From Brevibacillus formosus (lineage in GTDB: Bacteria > Bacillota > Bacilli > Brevibacillales > Brevibacillaceae), in contig NZ_PXZL01000031.1 in the NCBI RefSeq assembly GCF_003013405.1, forward strand, positions 27,844 to 91,843: a stretch of DNA of 64,000 nt, read 5' to 3'. Position numbers and translations under genes: made by a program. The notes beneath the pieces were generated by a model. That model did not search any database, was not told where the DNA came from, and worked only from the letters and a program-made list of their open reading frames with translations. Positions 24,399 through 32,776 of this stretch are shown here, one piece after another (position 1 is the first letter of the stretch; every line of letters starts with the position of its first letter).

Positions 24399-26492
24399 AT
24401 GCTTGAAACGATTACAGGTATCATCGTAACTCTCGTGATGACGGTGCTATGGGGATGGGCCAGCTTGATTGTGACGATGCTCCCCACTTCGAAAAACAAT
24501 CAAAGACTGAAAAGCAGGAAAACCTTGCTCGTATGGGTGAGCTGTATTGCCTTTGTAGTCGATCTGATATGGTGCCTCTTGGTCGTGAGTCAGTTTGTAC
24601 GGTATGGCTGGTTTTTCGTCGAAGGCATCATCAAAGTGATCGTCCCAGTCATGCTGATCGGTCATCTCCCTGTTGCCATGTACGTTTTGCCTAAACTACG
24701 AGGCATCCAGCCAGCACAACAAGAAAGCATATCCGTAGACACGCTCGCCAAGGTCTCGCATCCTGCCATGGTCATCCCGTTCTATGCAGCAGCAATAACA
24801 TCTGTCATGAATGTCTCCAGTCACATCTTCGCCCAACCGGTTATGCCCAGCATGTATGAACTCGTCCAACTCCCTTTCCTGCTCTTGCTGATTTTGTTCA
24901 TTCCGTTCCTTTTCCTAAAAAGAAAATATCAAGCTGTTCGCAGAGGCGAATTCGTCCAGCAAAAAAGAGGGAGAGAGCTGCTCAGATTTGGGCTGATGAG
25001 TGTGATAACCGCCAGTATTGTCATCACGGTCATGGTTGTACAAGTTCTCGCAGGAACCCAGTCGTCCAAATTACCGGAAGCCTCCGATATGATGAATCAT
25101 CATTGGATAGACGAAGGCGGCGGAGTCCCTACCATGCTCTCCCACCATCAAAACCATGGGAACCAATCCAATATGGTGGAGGTGGCGGCACTCACAGGGG
25201 ATATTTTTGCTCCGGCAGATAGCAAGTTTGAGCTGGTTGCACAGTGGAAGGAGGTAACACTTGCATCCGGTGCTAAAATCGATGCCTGGACTTACAATGG
25301 AGAAATCGCTCCTGAGATACGCGTGAGGCAAGGAGATATTGTTGAAGTGAAGCTGATGAATAAGGATATCGACAAAGGAGTTACGATTCATTGGCATGGC
25401 TACAATGTCCCAAACGCAATGGACGGTGTACCGGGCATGACCCAAAATGTCGTCAAACCCGGGCAAAGCTTCACGTATAAATTCCAGGCCAAGCAAGCAG
25501 GTACGTATTGGTTCCACTCTCACCAGCAAGCCGCAGAGCAAGTAGTAAAAGGCCTTTTTGGCTCGCTCATTGTCGACCCTCGTAGTGAAACAGAGGCATA
25601 TGAGCAAGAGTTTACGGTAATGAATCATAGATGGGATACAGATCAAGGAAAAAAGACAGCTATTGGGTACGAGGATCAAGCACAATGGAAGCAAATTCAA
25701 TCAGGGAAGAAAGTAAAGCTGAGAATCATCAATACGCATAATCAATCGCAAAAATACCTGCTGCAAGGAACTGACTATCAAATCACGAGCATTGACGGTG
25801 TACCGATTCAAGACCCGGATCGACTATCGGACCGAACCGCATTCCGTTTGGGATCAGGTGGAAGATACGATGTCACCTTTACGATGCCTGACAGACCTGT
25901 TTTGTTTAAGATTGGCGACTATCAGGATGATAAAAAGCCGAGTATAATTTTTTATTCGGATGCTCCCCCTGCGAACCCGAGCTTTCAAGCAGAATCAGAC
26001 ATGTTCGATCCGTCACAATACGGGAAGCCAGCAAAAAATGAGATAACTCCCGCAGCTGAATTTGATCGTGAATTCAAGATGATACTTGGCAACAGGATGG
26101 GTTTTTACAACGGTCAAATTCATTTTCTTTGGACGATAAATGGAGAGGTCTACCCCCATACCCCAACGTTCGTTGTCAAACAAGGAGAAAGGGTGAAAAC
26201 CACCTTTGTGAATAAAAGTCTGGCCGAGCACCCCATGCATCTCCATGGGCACCATATGACGGTGTTGAGGAAGAATGGCAAGCAAGTAATGACGCCATGG
26301 CTGACTGATACATTAAACGTGATGCCAGGAGAAACCTACGAGGTTGCTTTTGTCGCAGACAATCCAGGCATGTGGATGGACCACTGCCATAACCTGGACC
26401 ATGCTGCTACAGGGATGGTTTTGCATTTGATGTACGACCACGTACGTCCTTCGTATGAAGTAGGGACGAAATCTGGAAACTTGCCAGATTGA
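24399..26492 (+). CDS. Multicopper oxidase with an N-terminal six-helix membrane domain
   Basis: A 697-aa protein in two parts. Residues 1-225 hold about six membrane helices. From about 265 to 690 it is a multicopper oxidase facing the outside, with all four copper-ligand clusters: H331-W-H333-G, H373-S-H375, H611-P-M-H-L-H616-G-H618, and H662-C663-H664-N-L-D-H668-A-A-T-G-M673. Cys663 with His and Met673 forms the type 1 site and the rest the trinuclear cluster. These enzymes oxidise cuprous ions, manganese, phenols or similar donors and reduce oxygen to water. A secreted form is usual; membrane fusion is uncommon. It is coexpressed with the four-helix protein and divergent from a two-component system. 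Substrate unknown. Confidence 0.85.
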   Translation: MLETITGIIVTLVMTVLWGWASLIVTMLPTSKNNQRLKSRKTLLVWVSCIAFVVDLIWCLLVVSQFVRYGWFFVEGIIKVIVPVMLIGHLPVAMYVLPKLRGIQPAQQESISVDTLAKVSHPAMVIPFYAAAITSVMNVSSHIFAQPVMPSMYELVQLPFLLLLILFIPFLFLKRKYQAVRRGEFVQQKRGRELLRFGLMSVITASIVITVMVVQVLAGTQSSKLPEASDMMNHHWIDEGGGVPTMLSHHQNHGNQSNMVEVAALTGDIFAPADSKFELVAQWKEVTLASGAKIDAWTYNGEIAPEIRVRQGDIVEVKLMNKDIDKGVTIHWHGYNVPNAMDGVPGMTQNVVKPGQSFTYKFQAKQAGTYWFHSHQQAAEQVVKGLFGSLIVDPRSETEAYEQEFTVMNHRWDTDQGKKTAIGYEDQAQWKQIQSGKKVKLRIINTHNQSQKYLLQGTDYQITSIDGVPIQDPDRLSDRTAFRLGSGGRYDVTFTMPDRPVLFKIGDYQDDKKPSIIFYSDAPPANPSFQAESDMFDPSQYGKPAKNEITPAAEFDREFKMILGNRMGFYNGQIHFLWTINGEVYPHTPTFVVKQGERVKTTFVNKSLAEHPMHLHGHHMTVLRKNGKQVMTPWLTDTLNVMPGETYEVAFVADNPGMWMDHCHNLDHAATGMVLHLMYDHVRPSYEVGTKSGNLPD

Positions 26493-26568
26493 CAATCGAT
26501 GACTTGTGGCGCAGGAGTCCATCGACACTTTATTGACGCTGTAAGAGTGCGATTATTATAATTCCAGT

Positions 26569-26751
26569 ATGATGATGCCAATGATAACCACAAAAATATT
26601 CATGCAGCTCATCGAAAAAGGATTATCGAATCGTGACATTGCCCAGCAGCTGTTCCTCGCACTCAGCACGGTGAAAGGGCATAACCGGAATATCTTTGAC
26701 AAGCTGCAAGTTCAGCGGCGTACGGAAGCAGTCGCACGCGCTCGCCATTAA
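26569..26751 (+). pseudogene. LuxR/MalT-type HTH remnant
   Basis: A short open stretch encodes only the C-terminal HTH of a MalT/LuxR-type regulator: QLIEKGLSNRDIAQQLFLAL, STVKGHNRNIFDKLQVQRRT, EAVARAR and then a stop where relatives continue with ELGLL. The upstream 400-800 residues expected for the family are absent and there is no ribosome site. It is the fossil of a regulator gene lost from this spot. The rest of the 320-bp gap between the oxidase and the next gene shows nothing else. Confidence 0.6.
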
Positions 26752-26813
26752 GTATCTGTATACCAATACCGTGCTCCCGCTATACTCATGGCAAGCACGA
26801 TAGGAGGATGTCA

Positions 26814-27743
26814 ATGAGAGCCGTGGTATGCACAAAATACGGATCGCCCGATGTTTTGGAGCTAAGAGAAGTAGAGAAGCCTATCCCTAAGGAGAATGAA
26901 ATCCTGATAAAAGTGCATGCAACAACGGTTACATCAGGAGACTGTAGAATACGCGCCTTCAAAAGTCCGTTCTTGCTCTGGATTCCCATGCGCCTCGTGC
27001 TCGGTTTCACAAAACCGAGAAATCCGATTCTCGGTGTGGAGCTATCTGGGGAAGTCGAAGCGATCGGAAAACATGTAAAACGATTTAAAACAGGCGACCA
27101 AGTCTATGCATTAAGCGGGATGCGATGCGGTGCGCATGCGGAGTACATCTGTCTGCATGAAAACGCAATCGTGGGGTTAAAACCGACAAATGCTACACAC
27201 GAAGAAGCCGCCGCGATTCCTTTTGGGGGAACGACCGCCTTGCATTTTTTTCGAAAAGGGAAGCTGCAAAAGGGACAGAAAGTGCTAATCTACGGGGCTT
27301 CTGGATCGGTCGGGACCTCCGCGGTGCAGCTTGCCAAGTATTTTGGCGCTGAGGTGACCGCGGTATGCAGCTCTGCCAATTTTGATTTGGTGAAATCGTT
27401 GGGAGCCGATACCGTCATCGATTACACGAAAGAAGATTTTACGAAAAAAGAAGAGCGGTATGACGTTGTATTTGATGCCGTTGGGAAAGCAACAAAGTCC
27501 CATTGCGTAAAAGCACTGGCGCCCAACGGGATATTCCTGACAGTGGATGGGCAAGGGATCGCAAAGGTGCGGATGGAGGATTTGGATTTCCTCAAAGAGT
27601 TGATGGAGGAAGGACAGATAAAAGCGGTTATTGATAGACGTTATTCGCTGGAACAAGTACCGGAGGCACATAGGTATGTAGAGACGGGGCGGAAGAAGGG
27701 GAATGTCGTGATTAGGGTAGAAGAGGTTAAAAAGGAAAATTGA
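26814..27743 (+). CDS. Zinc-independent NAD(P)-dependent alcohol dehydrogenase/quinone oxidoreductase
   Basis: A 309-aa medium-chain dehydrogenase of the quinone oxidoreductase branch. Signs: MRAVVCTKYGSPDVLELREV, GVELSGEVEAIGKHVKRFKTGDQVYA, the cofactor loop KVLIYGASGSVGTSAVQLAKYFGAEVTAV, and GADTVIDYTKEDF. The structural and catalytic zinc Cys residues of true alcohol dehydrogenases are missing. It reduces quinones or enones with NADPH. TAGGAGG lies 6 nt before ATG 26814; the ATG at 26808 touches the ribosome site. Monocistronic. Confidence 0.82.
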   Translation: MRAVVCTKYGSPDVLELREVEKPIPKENEILIKVHATTVTSGDCRIRAFKSPFLLWIPMRLVLGFTKPRNPILGVELSGEVEAIGKHVKRFKTGDQVYALSGMRCGAHAEYICLHENAIVGLKPTNATHEEAAAIPFGGTTALHFFRKGKLQKGQKVLIYGASGSVGTSAVQLAKYFGAEVTAVCSSANFDLVKSLGADTVIDYTKEDFTKKEERYDVVFDAVGKATKSHCVKALAPNGIFLTVDGQGIAKVRMEDLDFLKELMEEGQIKAVIDRRYSLEQVPEAHRYVETGRKKGNVVIRVEEVKKEN

Positions 27744-27778
27744 AAAAGAGGAAATAACTGTATTATGATAGTTTTAGG

Positions 27779-27805
27779 GAAGGCGTTCCTCGCCTTCTTT
27801 TTTTA
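27779..27805 (+). terminator. Terminator after the quinone oxidoreductase gene
   Basis: GAAGGCG, TTCCT loop, CGCCTTC and seven T. Confidence 0.85.
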
Positions 27806-27839
27806 TTGTCTACTACTTGCGAAGGATTAGGAGAATGAT

Positions 27840-30767
27840 ATGGGGGCAATAGGTAAAGAAATCACACGGTATTTCAGGAGCGTAGTCGCGGCGAATACTC
27901 ATACTGGAATTGATTTTAAGGTGGACCCATTTTATATTTTGAATCCAATTGAGCTTATCAACGGACAGTTGGAAGCCGACGTCTGTAATAAAATCTTCTC
28001 GGAAGGAAACAAGGGTTTCGCAAATGAAGAAAACAGGTCTCAAAAGGACACTATCAATGTCCTGATTTGTGCCAAAACAGTGAAAACTGTCTTTGAGGCT
28101 TATGTCAAGATTCAAGAAGAAATAGAAGAATTGACTGGCCTATTTTTTATTCCAGCGATTCTTCATAGAGATGGAAAGCTAAGGTATGATAGCAGCGATA
28201 AGAAACTGCCATGGTTTCCAAGAGAGTACCTTCAGCCCATGGTGGAGCCAAAGCTGTCTGTTGGCTATGCGGATGAGGTTGACCAATTTATTAGTAACCA
28301 TGTAGATCGAATAGAACAACTCAAGACTTGGTCTGATTACGTTGAATTTTTCAAAGCGTTTTATGAGTCTATTACCGGAGCTAAATTCGAACAAAACGAA
28401 ATTCCAAATCGAGGAGGCGATGATTTACCGATCGAGTTGGAGAGTAACGTGTATCTTTTTGTTGATAACACTGTAAATTCTACCTATCATGTCATGAATT
28501 TGTACAATCATTTGTTGGAAAATGATCTACCTAAGGGTCTATATGAACGTTTCATTTCAACCAAGCCTGCTAAACTTGATTCACTAATCGAGAATAGTCT
28601 GTCGAATATGAAGCTGCACGCTGGTCAAATGGGGGGAGAATTTCCTTTATCCCCTTCGCAAAGAGAGGCAGTCAATCATTTTAATCACATGAGAGACGGC
28701 GATATTCTGGCAGTCAATGGGCCACCGGGTACGGGGAAAACGACCCTCTTGCAATCTATTGTTGCCGATATGTATGTCAAAAGGGCAATAAAAAAAGAAA
28801 AAGCGCCGCTTATTGTAGCGACATCGACGAACAATCAAGCAGTTACGAATATAATCGCTTCATTTGGAAAAATAAATAAGGTTGGGCTTTCTAATCTAGA
28901 GGAACGTTGGATTGAAGGGGTAACTAGTTTTGCTACATATTTTCCATCGGGACAAAAAGAAAAGGAAGCACGAAATAATGGTTATCAATTCACGAATTCT
29001 AGAGGAGAGCATTTTGTTGCCAATGTTGAAGCGAGAGAAAATCTCGAAAAATCAAAGAGCAAACTGCTACAAAATTGCAATAAATATTTTGAAACTGAAT
29101 ATGTACAAGTAGCTGACTGCCAAACAAAGCTACACGAAGAATTATTGTTTTTTGAAGAGAGAAAACAAGCCTTACTGGTATTGTGTGACACGTTAAATCA
29201 ATTTGAATGCAATGGAGAGAGAATAGATAGTTACCTCAATTTGTTGGAGGAAGGGATCGAGCAGATTCAAAAGTCGATTCGAGACATTCCCAAGAGAGTT
29301 AAGGAGTGGGAAGGGTGTTACAAAAGGATTCCATTTTTCTTTAGATGGTTCTCGAAGCGTGTACAAACAGAGTTCACGCTATTCATGAACGAAGAAGAGT
29401 GGACTTTCTTGCAAGGCACTATGAAGCTAATCGAAATCAAAGAAATTTACAGCGTGCGCCTTGCTGAATGTAATCAAAAGCTTGCTGATCTCCAAAAGAA
29501 ACGAGATGCTGTAAAGAAGTGGATCGAGCGGTATGATAACGAATTAAAGCTATTAAATCAACATGGAATCGAATTGCATGATGATGAAGCAAGCAAATAC
29601 GATGTTTCAATTGACAAGATGAACGAGCTGATAGATAAAAAGATTCGATACGTAGAGTTTTGGCTAGCCGTTCATTATTTTGAATGTCGGTGGGCAAGCG
29701 GGGAAGATGCATTAACCGAGAAGCAAGTTGGGAAATCTTTTAAAAATGTTTTGGAGAAGTTCTATAACCGTCTTGCGATGATTACTCCCTGTCTGGTAAT
29801 GACTTTTTTCATGCTTCCGAAACAATTCTTAGCATATGGCGACCAAACTAATTTTTTTCTTTATAACTACATCGATTTGCTAATTGTGGATGAGGCGGGG
29901 CAAGTATCCCCAGAAATCGGTGCAGGTGCATTTGCACTGGCAAAAAAAGCGATCGTTGTTGGGGACGTCTATCAAATTGAGCCAGTGTGGAGCATAAACC
30001 GGGCATTGGATAAAGCACTTGCCCTTTCCAGTGGAGCGATTAAAGAATTGGGCAGATATGAACAACTAGAATTATGTGGATTAAATGGATATGGCTCAAG
30101 TGTGATGAGAGTGGCCGCAAAAAGCTGCCGTTATCAAAAATATGAAGAGAGGGGATTGTTTCTATCTGAGCATCGTCGCTGTTATAACGAAATAATTGAT
30201 TATTGTAACAAGCTGGTTTACAAAGGGAATTTGGAGCCGAAACGAGGAAAAGGGACGGAACATGCAGGGCGAGCCTTAAAACAGTGGCCTCAAATGGGAT
30301 TTCGACAGATTAACTCTGAAAACTCTAGCAAGCAAGGAACGAGTCGATACAATCGACAGGAGGCAGCCAAGATAGCTGAATGGTTGAACGAGCATTTTGC
30401 ACTCATTCAGGCTGCATATCCAAAGGAAGCAGAGCACAATTTGATTGGAATCATTACTCCGTTTAAGGCACAGGTTCGATGCATCCAAACAGAAATTGGA
30501 AAGCAAGCTCCTCATTTACGTTCGAAGATAAGTGTCGGTACCGTTCATACTTTCCAAGGTGCCGAACGAAATGTCATTCTCATGTCCACCGTATATGGAA
30601 GGAATGAAGGTTGCTTTTTTATTGATGCAAACAAGAGTTTGATGAATGTTGCTGTTTCTAGGGCTAAAGATCACTTTTTTGTATTTGGCGATAATCAGTG
30701 TTTGAAAGACGAGCCAAGTAGTGCAAGTGGGTTGCTTATGGCAAGTCTAGTGGGGAATTCCATATAG
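27840..30767 (+). CDS. SF1 (Upf1-like) helicase, 975 aa, lone gene
   Basis: A superfamily 1 helicase of the AAA_11/AAA_12 (Upf1/Dna2-like) kind. The motor begins near residue 265: SPSQREAVNHF, Walker A GPPGTGKT at 294-301, motif Ia ATSTNNQAVTNII, a coiled-coil-rich insertion of roughly 300 residues (about 360-640), motif II DEAG at 684-687, GDVYQIEPVW, LSEHRRC, and motifs V/VI GTVHTFQGAERNVI and NVAVSRAKDHFFVFGD. The first 260 residues match nothing I recognise. The ATG at 27840 follows AGGAG. The gene stands alone between terminators, is A/T-richer than its neighbours and may have been acquired. Lone SF1 helicases of this size occur among phage-defence proteins, but a repair or RNA role is equally open. 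Confidence 0.75.
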   Translation: MGAIGKEITRYFRSVVAANTHTGIDFKVDPFYILNPIELINGQLEADVCNKIFSEGNKGFANEENRSQKDTINVLICAKTVKTVFEAYVKIQEEIEELTGLFFIPAILHRDGKLRYDSSDKKLPWFPREYLQPMVEPKLSVGYADEVDQFISNHVDRIEQLKTWSDYVEFFKAFYESITGAKFEQNEIPNRGGDDLPIELESNVYLFVDNTVNSTYHVMNLYNHLLENDLPKGLYERFISTKPAKLDSLIENSLSNMKLHAGQMGGEFPLSPSQREAVNHFNHMRDGDILAVNGPPGTGKTTLLQSIVADMYVKRAIKKEKAPLIVATSTNNQAVTNIIASFGKINKVGLSNLEERWIEGVTSFATYFPSGQKEKEARNNGYQFTNSRGEHFVANVEARENLEKSKSKLLQNCNKYFETEYVQVADCQTKLHEELLFFEERKQALLVLCDTLNQFECNGERIDSYLNLLEEGIEQIQKSIRDIPKRVKEWEGCYKRIPFFFRWFSKRVQTEFTLFMNEEEWTFLQGTMKLIEIKEIYSVRLAECNQKLADLQKKRDAVKKWIERYDNELKLLNQHGIELHDDEASKYDVSIDKMNELIDKKIRYVEFWLAVHYFECRWASGEDALTEKQVGKSFKNVLEKFYNRLAMITPCLVMTFFMLPKQFLAYGDQTNFFLYNYIDLLIVDEAGQVSPEIGAGAFALAKKAIVVGDVYQIEPVWSINRALDKALALSSGAIKELGRYEQLELCGLNGYGSSVMRVAAKSCRYQKYEERGLFLSEHRRCYNEIIDYCNKLVYKGNLEPKRGKGTEHAGRALKQWPQMGFRQINSENSSKQGTSRYNRQEAAKIAEWLNEHFALIQAAYPKEAEHNLIGIITPFKAQVRCIQTEIGKQAPHLRSKISVGTVHTFQGAERNVILMSTVYGRNEGCFFIDANKSLMNVAVSRAKDHFFVFGDNQCLKDEPSSASGLLMASLVGNSI

Positions 30768-30783
30768 AAGTTCAAGAAGCAAG

Positions 30784-30828
30784 AAAAAGTCGCTTAGGTA
30801 TTATCTTTCAATACCTGAGCGACTTTTT
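30784..30828. terminator. Bidirectional terminator between helicase and degV
   Basis: AAAAAGTCGCTTAGGTATT and AATACCTGAGCGACTTTTT pair over 19 bp with one mismatch around a 7-nt loop. Confidence 0.9.
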
Positions 30829-30839
30829 ATGTTCAAGCC

Positions 30840-31685
30840 CTATTCATTTCTCCACGCAAGTGCCAATGTCCCCATCCCAGCATGCGCCCCAATCGTGGAG
30901 CTGATCGGCCCAACCAACACCTCGACATCGGAGTATTTGCTCTGAATTTTCTCTTTCAGTTCCAACGCTTTTTCCAAGACGTTGCCATGCAAAATCTGCA
31001 CGTGCTTCACGGAGTAATTCTGTTTGGCGTTCTCCAGCTGTTCCAGCATGCGCTTGACCGCTTTCCCTTCGGTGCGAACCTTTTCATATACTTCAAACAG
31101 CCCGTCTTTAATTTGGAAAATCGGCTTGATCTGAAGCAGATTGCCGATGAAATATTGCAAACCGGTCATTCGGCCGCCCTTGTAAAACTGGTCGAGACTG
31201 CCGACCAGGATGTAGTTCTCGAAATTTTTGTACTCTTCTCGCAAGGAAGCCGCGATCTCTCGATAGCCTTTTCCTTCTTTGGCTTGCTCGATTCCGTTTA
31301 AGATAATCGAGGTAATCGGGTACGACATCAGCTTGGAATCTACCGACTCGACAGGGAAGTCTACCATCTTGGCTGCTGTTGCGCTTGTATTGTAGGTCCC
31401 ACTCAGATTAGAGGAGAGGTGGACAGCAATCGCGCATTCATACTCTTCCTTTAATCGTTCGTAGAGCGTCACAAATTTTCCTAAGCAAGGCTGCGACGTT
31501 TTGGGAGCATAATTGGCCTGCACAATTTTTTGATAAAGATGTTCAGGCTCTAAATCAATGCCGTCTTCATAAGTGCCATCTTCAAAGATAATCTCCAGTG
31601 GAACGACGTAGATGTCATGCTCTTCCATGATGTGATCAGGTATGAGTGCGGTACTGTCTGTAACCCAGGCAATTTTTTTCTTCAA
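30840..31685 (-). CDS. DegV family fatty-acid-binding protein
   Basis: A 281-aa DegV/FakB-type protein. The family binds a fatty acid between two domains and, as FakB, presents it to the kinase FakA for phosphorylation. Visible: KIAWVTDSTALIPDHI, VPLEIIFEDGTYEDGIDL, the TSQP motif (APKTSQPCLGKF), HLSSNLSGTYNTSATAA, YKGGRMTGLQYFIGNLLQIKPI and the C-terminal GPISSTIGAHAGMGTLAL. All elements of the lipid-binding pocket look intact. Monocistronic, cytosolic. Confidence 0.88.
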   Translation of the reverse strand: MKKKIAWVTDSTALIPDHIMEEHDIYVVPLEIIFEDGTYEDGIDLEPEHLYQKIVQANYAPKTSQPCLGKFVTLYERLKEEYECAIAVHLSSNLSGTYNTSATAAKMVDFPVESVDSKLMSYPITSIILNGIEQAKEGKGYREIAASLREEYKNFENYILVGSLDQFYKGGRMTGLQYFIGNLLQIKPIFQIKDGLFEVYEKVRTEGKAVKRMLEQLENAKQNYSVKHVQILHGNVLEKALELKEKIQSKYSDVEVLVGPISSTIGAHAGMGTLALAWRNE

Positions 31686-31856
31686 GGAAACATGTCCTCC
31701 CCCAATTTAGTAGAAACCTTGCTATCTCTGTACTAGCGAAAGCTTTGGGTCATAGTGGTCCGATCCTGACGGTCTATAAGCAAACTCGCATATACTATCA
31801 TAATACGGAAACTGTCGTTTTTTGTCGTAAATAGAAGAAGTTTTATTGAACAAATG

Positions 31857-31897
31857 AAAAATCCCATGTTTCTTCGAGAGGAAGAGACATGGGATTT
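31857..31897. terminator. Terminator of the amidohydrolase operon
   Basis: AAATCCCATG and CATGGGATTT pair around a purine/pyrimidine-rich loop; on the minus strand the stem ends in TTTTTCATTT. Confidence 0.75.
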
Positions 31898-31904
31898 GTA
31901 TCGT

Positions 31905-32762
31905 CTACTCAACCAACGGCTTGATTTTGGGAAACACCTTCAATGCTGTCTTGTAAAACACATCCTCGTGATACTCCACGGGGATCAGGTCCTGGACAAA
32001 CTGGATATACGGCTTCACTGGTGCCAACGGCCAATCTGTTCCGAACAAAAACTTGTCGTAATGATCACAATAGGTGATCGCGTGGCGCAGATGGGAGAAG
32101 AAGAGAGGGGATTCGGCAAGTCGCTTGCAATTGGCTGCGTCACCGACCATTAAGCCGGAGAGATCTGCAAACATATTGCGGTTTTTATAAACAACTTCTG
32201 CCCCATCGAGTACCCACGGGTCGCCAAAATGGGCCATCATGAAATTGACGTCTCGATGCTTCACCGCCACCTCGTCCAGTGTGAGAGGGTGGGAGTATTT
32301 TAAGAGTCCGCGCTCCGAGTACGTATCGCCGGTGTGGAAGACGACAGGCATCTGGTATTTGGCTGCGAGCGCATAGACGGGATCGTAGACGCAATCATAG
32401 GCGTAGAAGGGATAATAGCCTAGATAGATTTTCAACCCGACCACATTGGGCTTTTGCAGGTTAGCTTCCAAGCGTGCCACTGCTGCTTCATCCAGTTTAA
32501 ACGGGTTGATTCCTAGACAATAGACGAACTGCGGCGGCAGCTCGTCTGTCAGGTCTAGTCCCATAGGAGTGACAGCTTCCACATCGGGAAAGCCGTCTGG
32601 CTGAGTCTCTGTCAAGCCCATGCCGATCCCGAGGACTACGCCATTTTCGGCATATTCTTGCAAGAGACCAGCGGCGGAGTAATCGACAAACGACTTTTCT
32701 GCCGCCGTCCGCTTGAATTCCTCGATATGGGATAAATGCATGTGCGCATCAATGATTTTCAT
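31905..32762 (-). CDS. Amidohydrolase (Amidohydro_2, TIM-barrel metal hydrolase)
   Basis: A 285-aa metal-dependent hydrolase: IIDAHMHLSHIEEF gives the HxH metal pair on strand 1, NVVGLKIYLGYYPFYAYD, MPVVFHTGDTYSERG carries the next His, NFMMAHFGDPWVLD another, and FLFGTDWPLAP the final metal-binding Asp. This is the layout of the Amidohydro_2 group, which includes decarboxylases and lactonases. The gene begins 14 bp after the stop of the 1032-aa GNAT fusion gene and shares its transcript and terminator. Substrate unknown; the partner suggests action on an acetylated or amidated sugar-like compound, which is inference only. Confidence 0.78.
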   Translation of the reverse strand: MKIIDAHMHLSHIEEFKRTAAEKSFVDYSAAGLLQEYAENGVVLGIGMGLTETQPDGFPDVEAVTPMGLDLTDELPPQFVYCLGINPFKLDEAAVARLEANLQKPNVVGLKIYLGYYPFYAYDCVYDPVYALAAKYQMPVVFHTGDTYSERGLLKYSHPLTLDEVAVKHRDVNFMMAHFGDPWVLDGAEVVYKNRNMFADLSGLMVGDAANCKRLAESPLFFSHLRHAITYCDHYDKFLFGTDWPLAPVKPYIQFVQDLIPVEYHEDVFYKTALKVFPKIKPLVE

Positions 32763-32776
32763 TGTGAAGCCCTCCC

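Noticed and set aside
25071..25700. 209-aa open frame on the minus strand
   Set aside because: Antisense to the multicopper oxidase core, whose copper motifs are certain.
27840..30767. Calling the SF1 helicase a defined defence system gene
   Set aside because: No partner gene, no nuclease motif recognised and no defence neighbours; kept as a hypothesis only.
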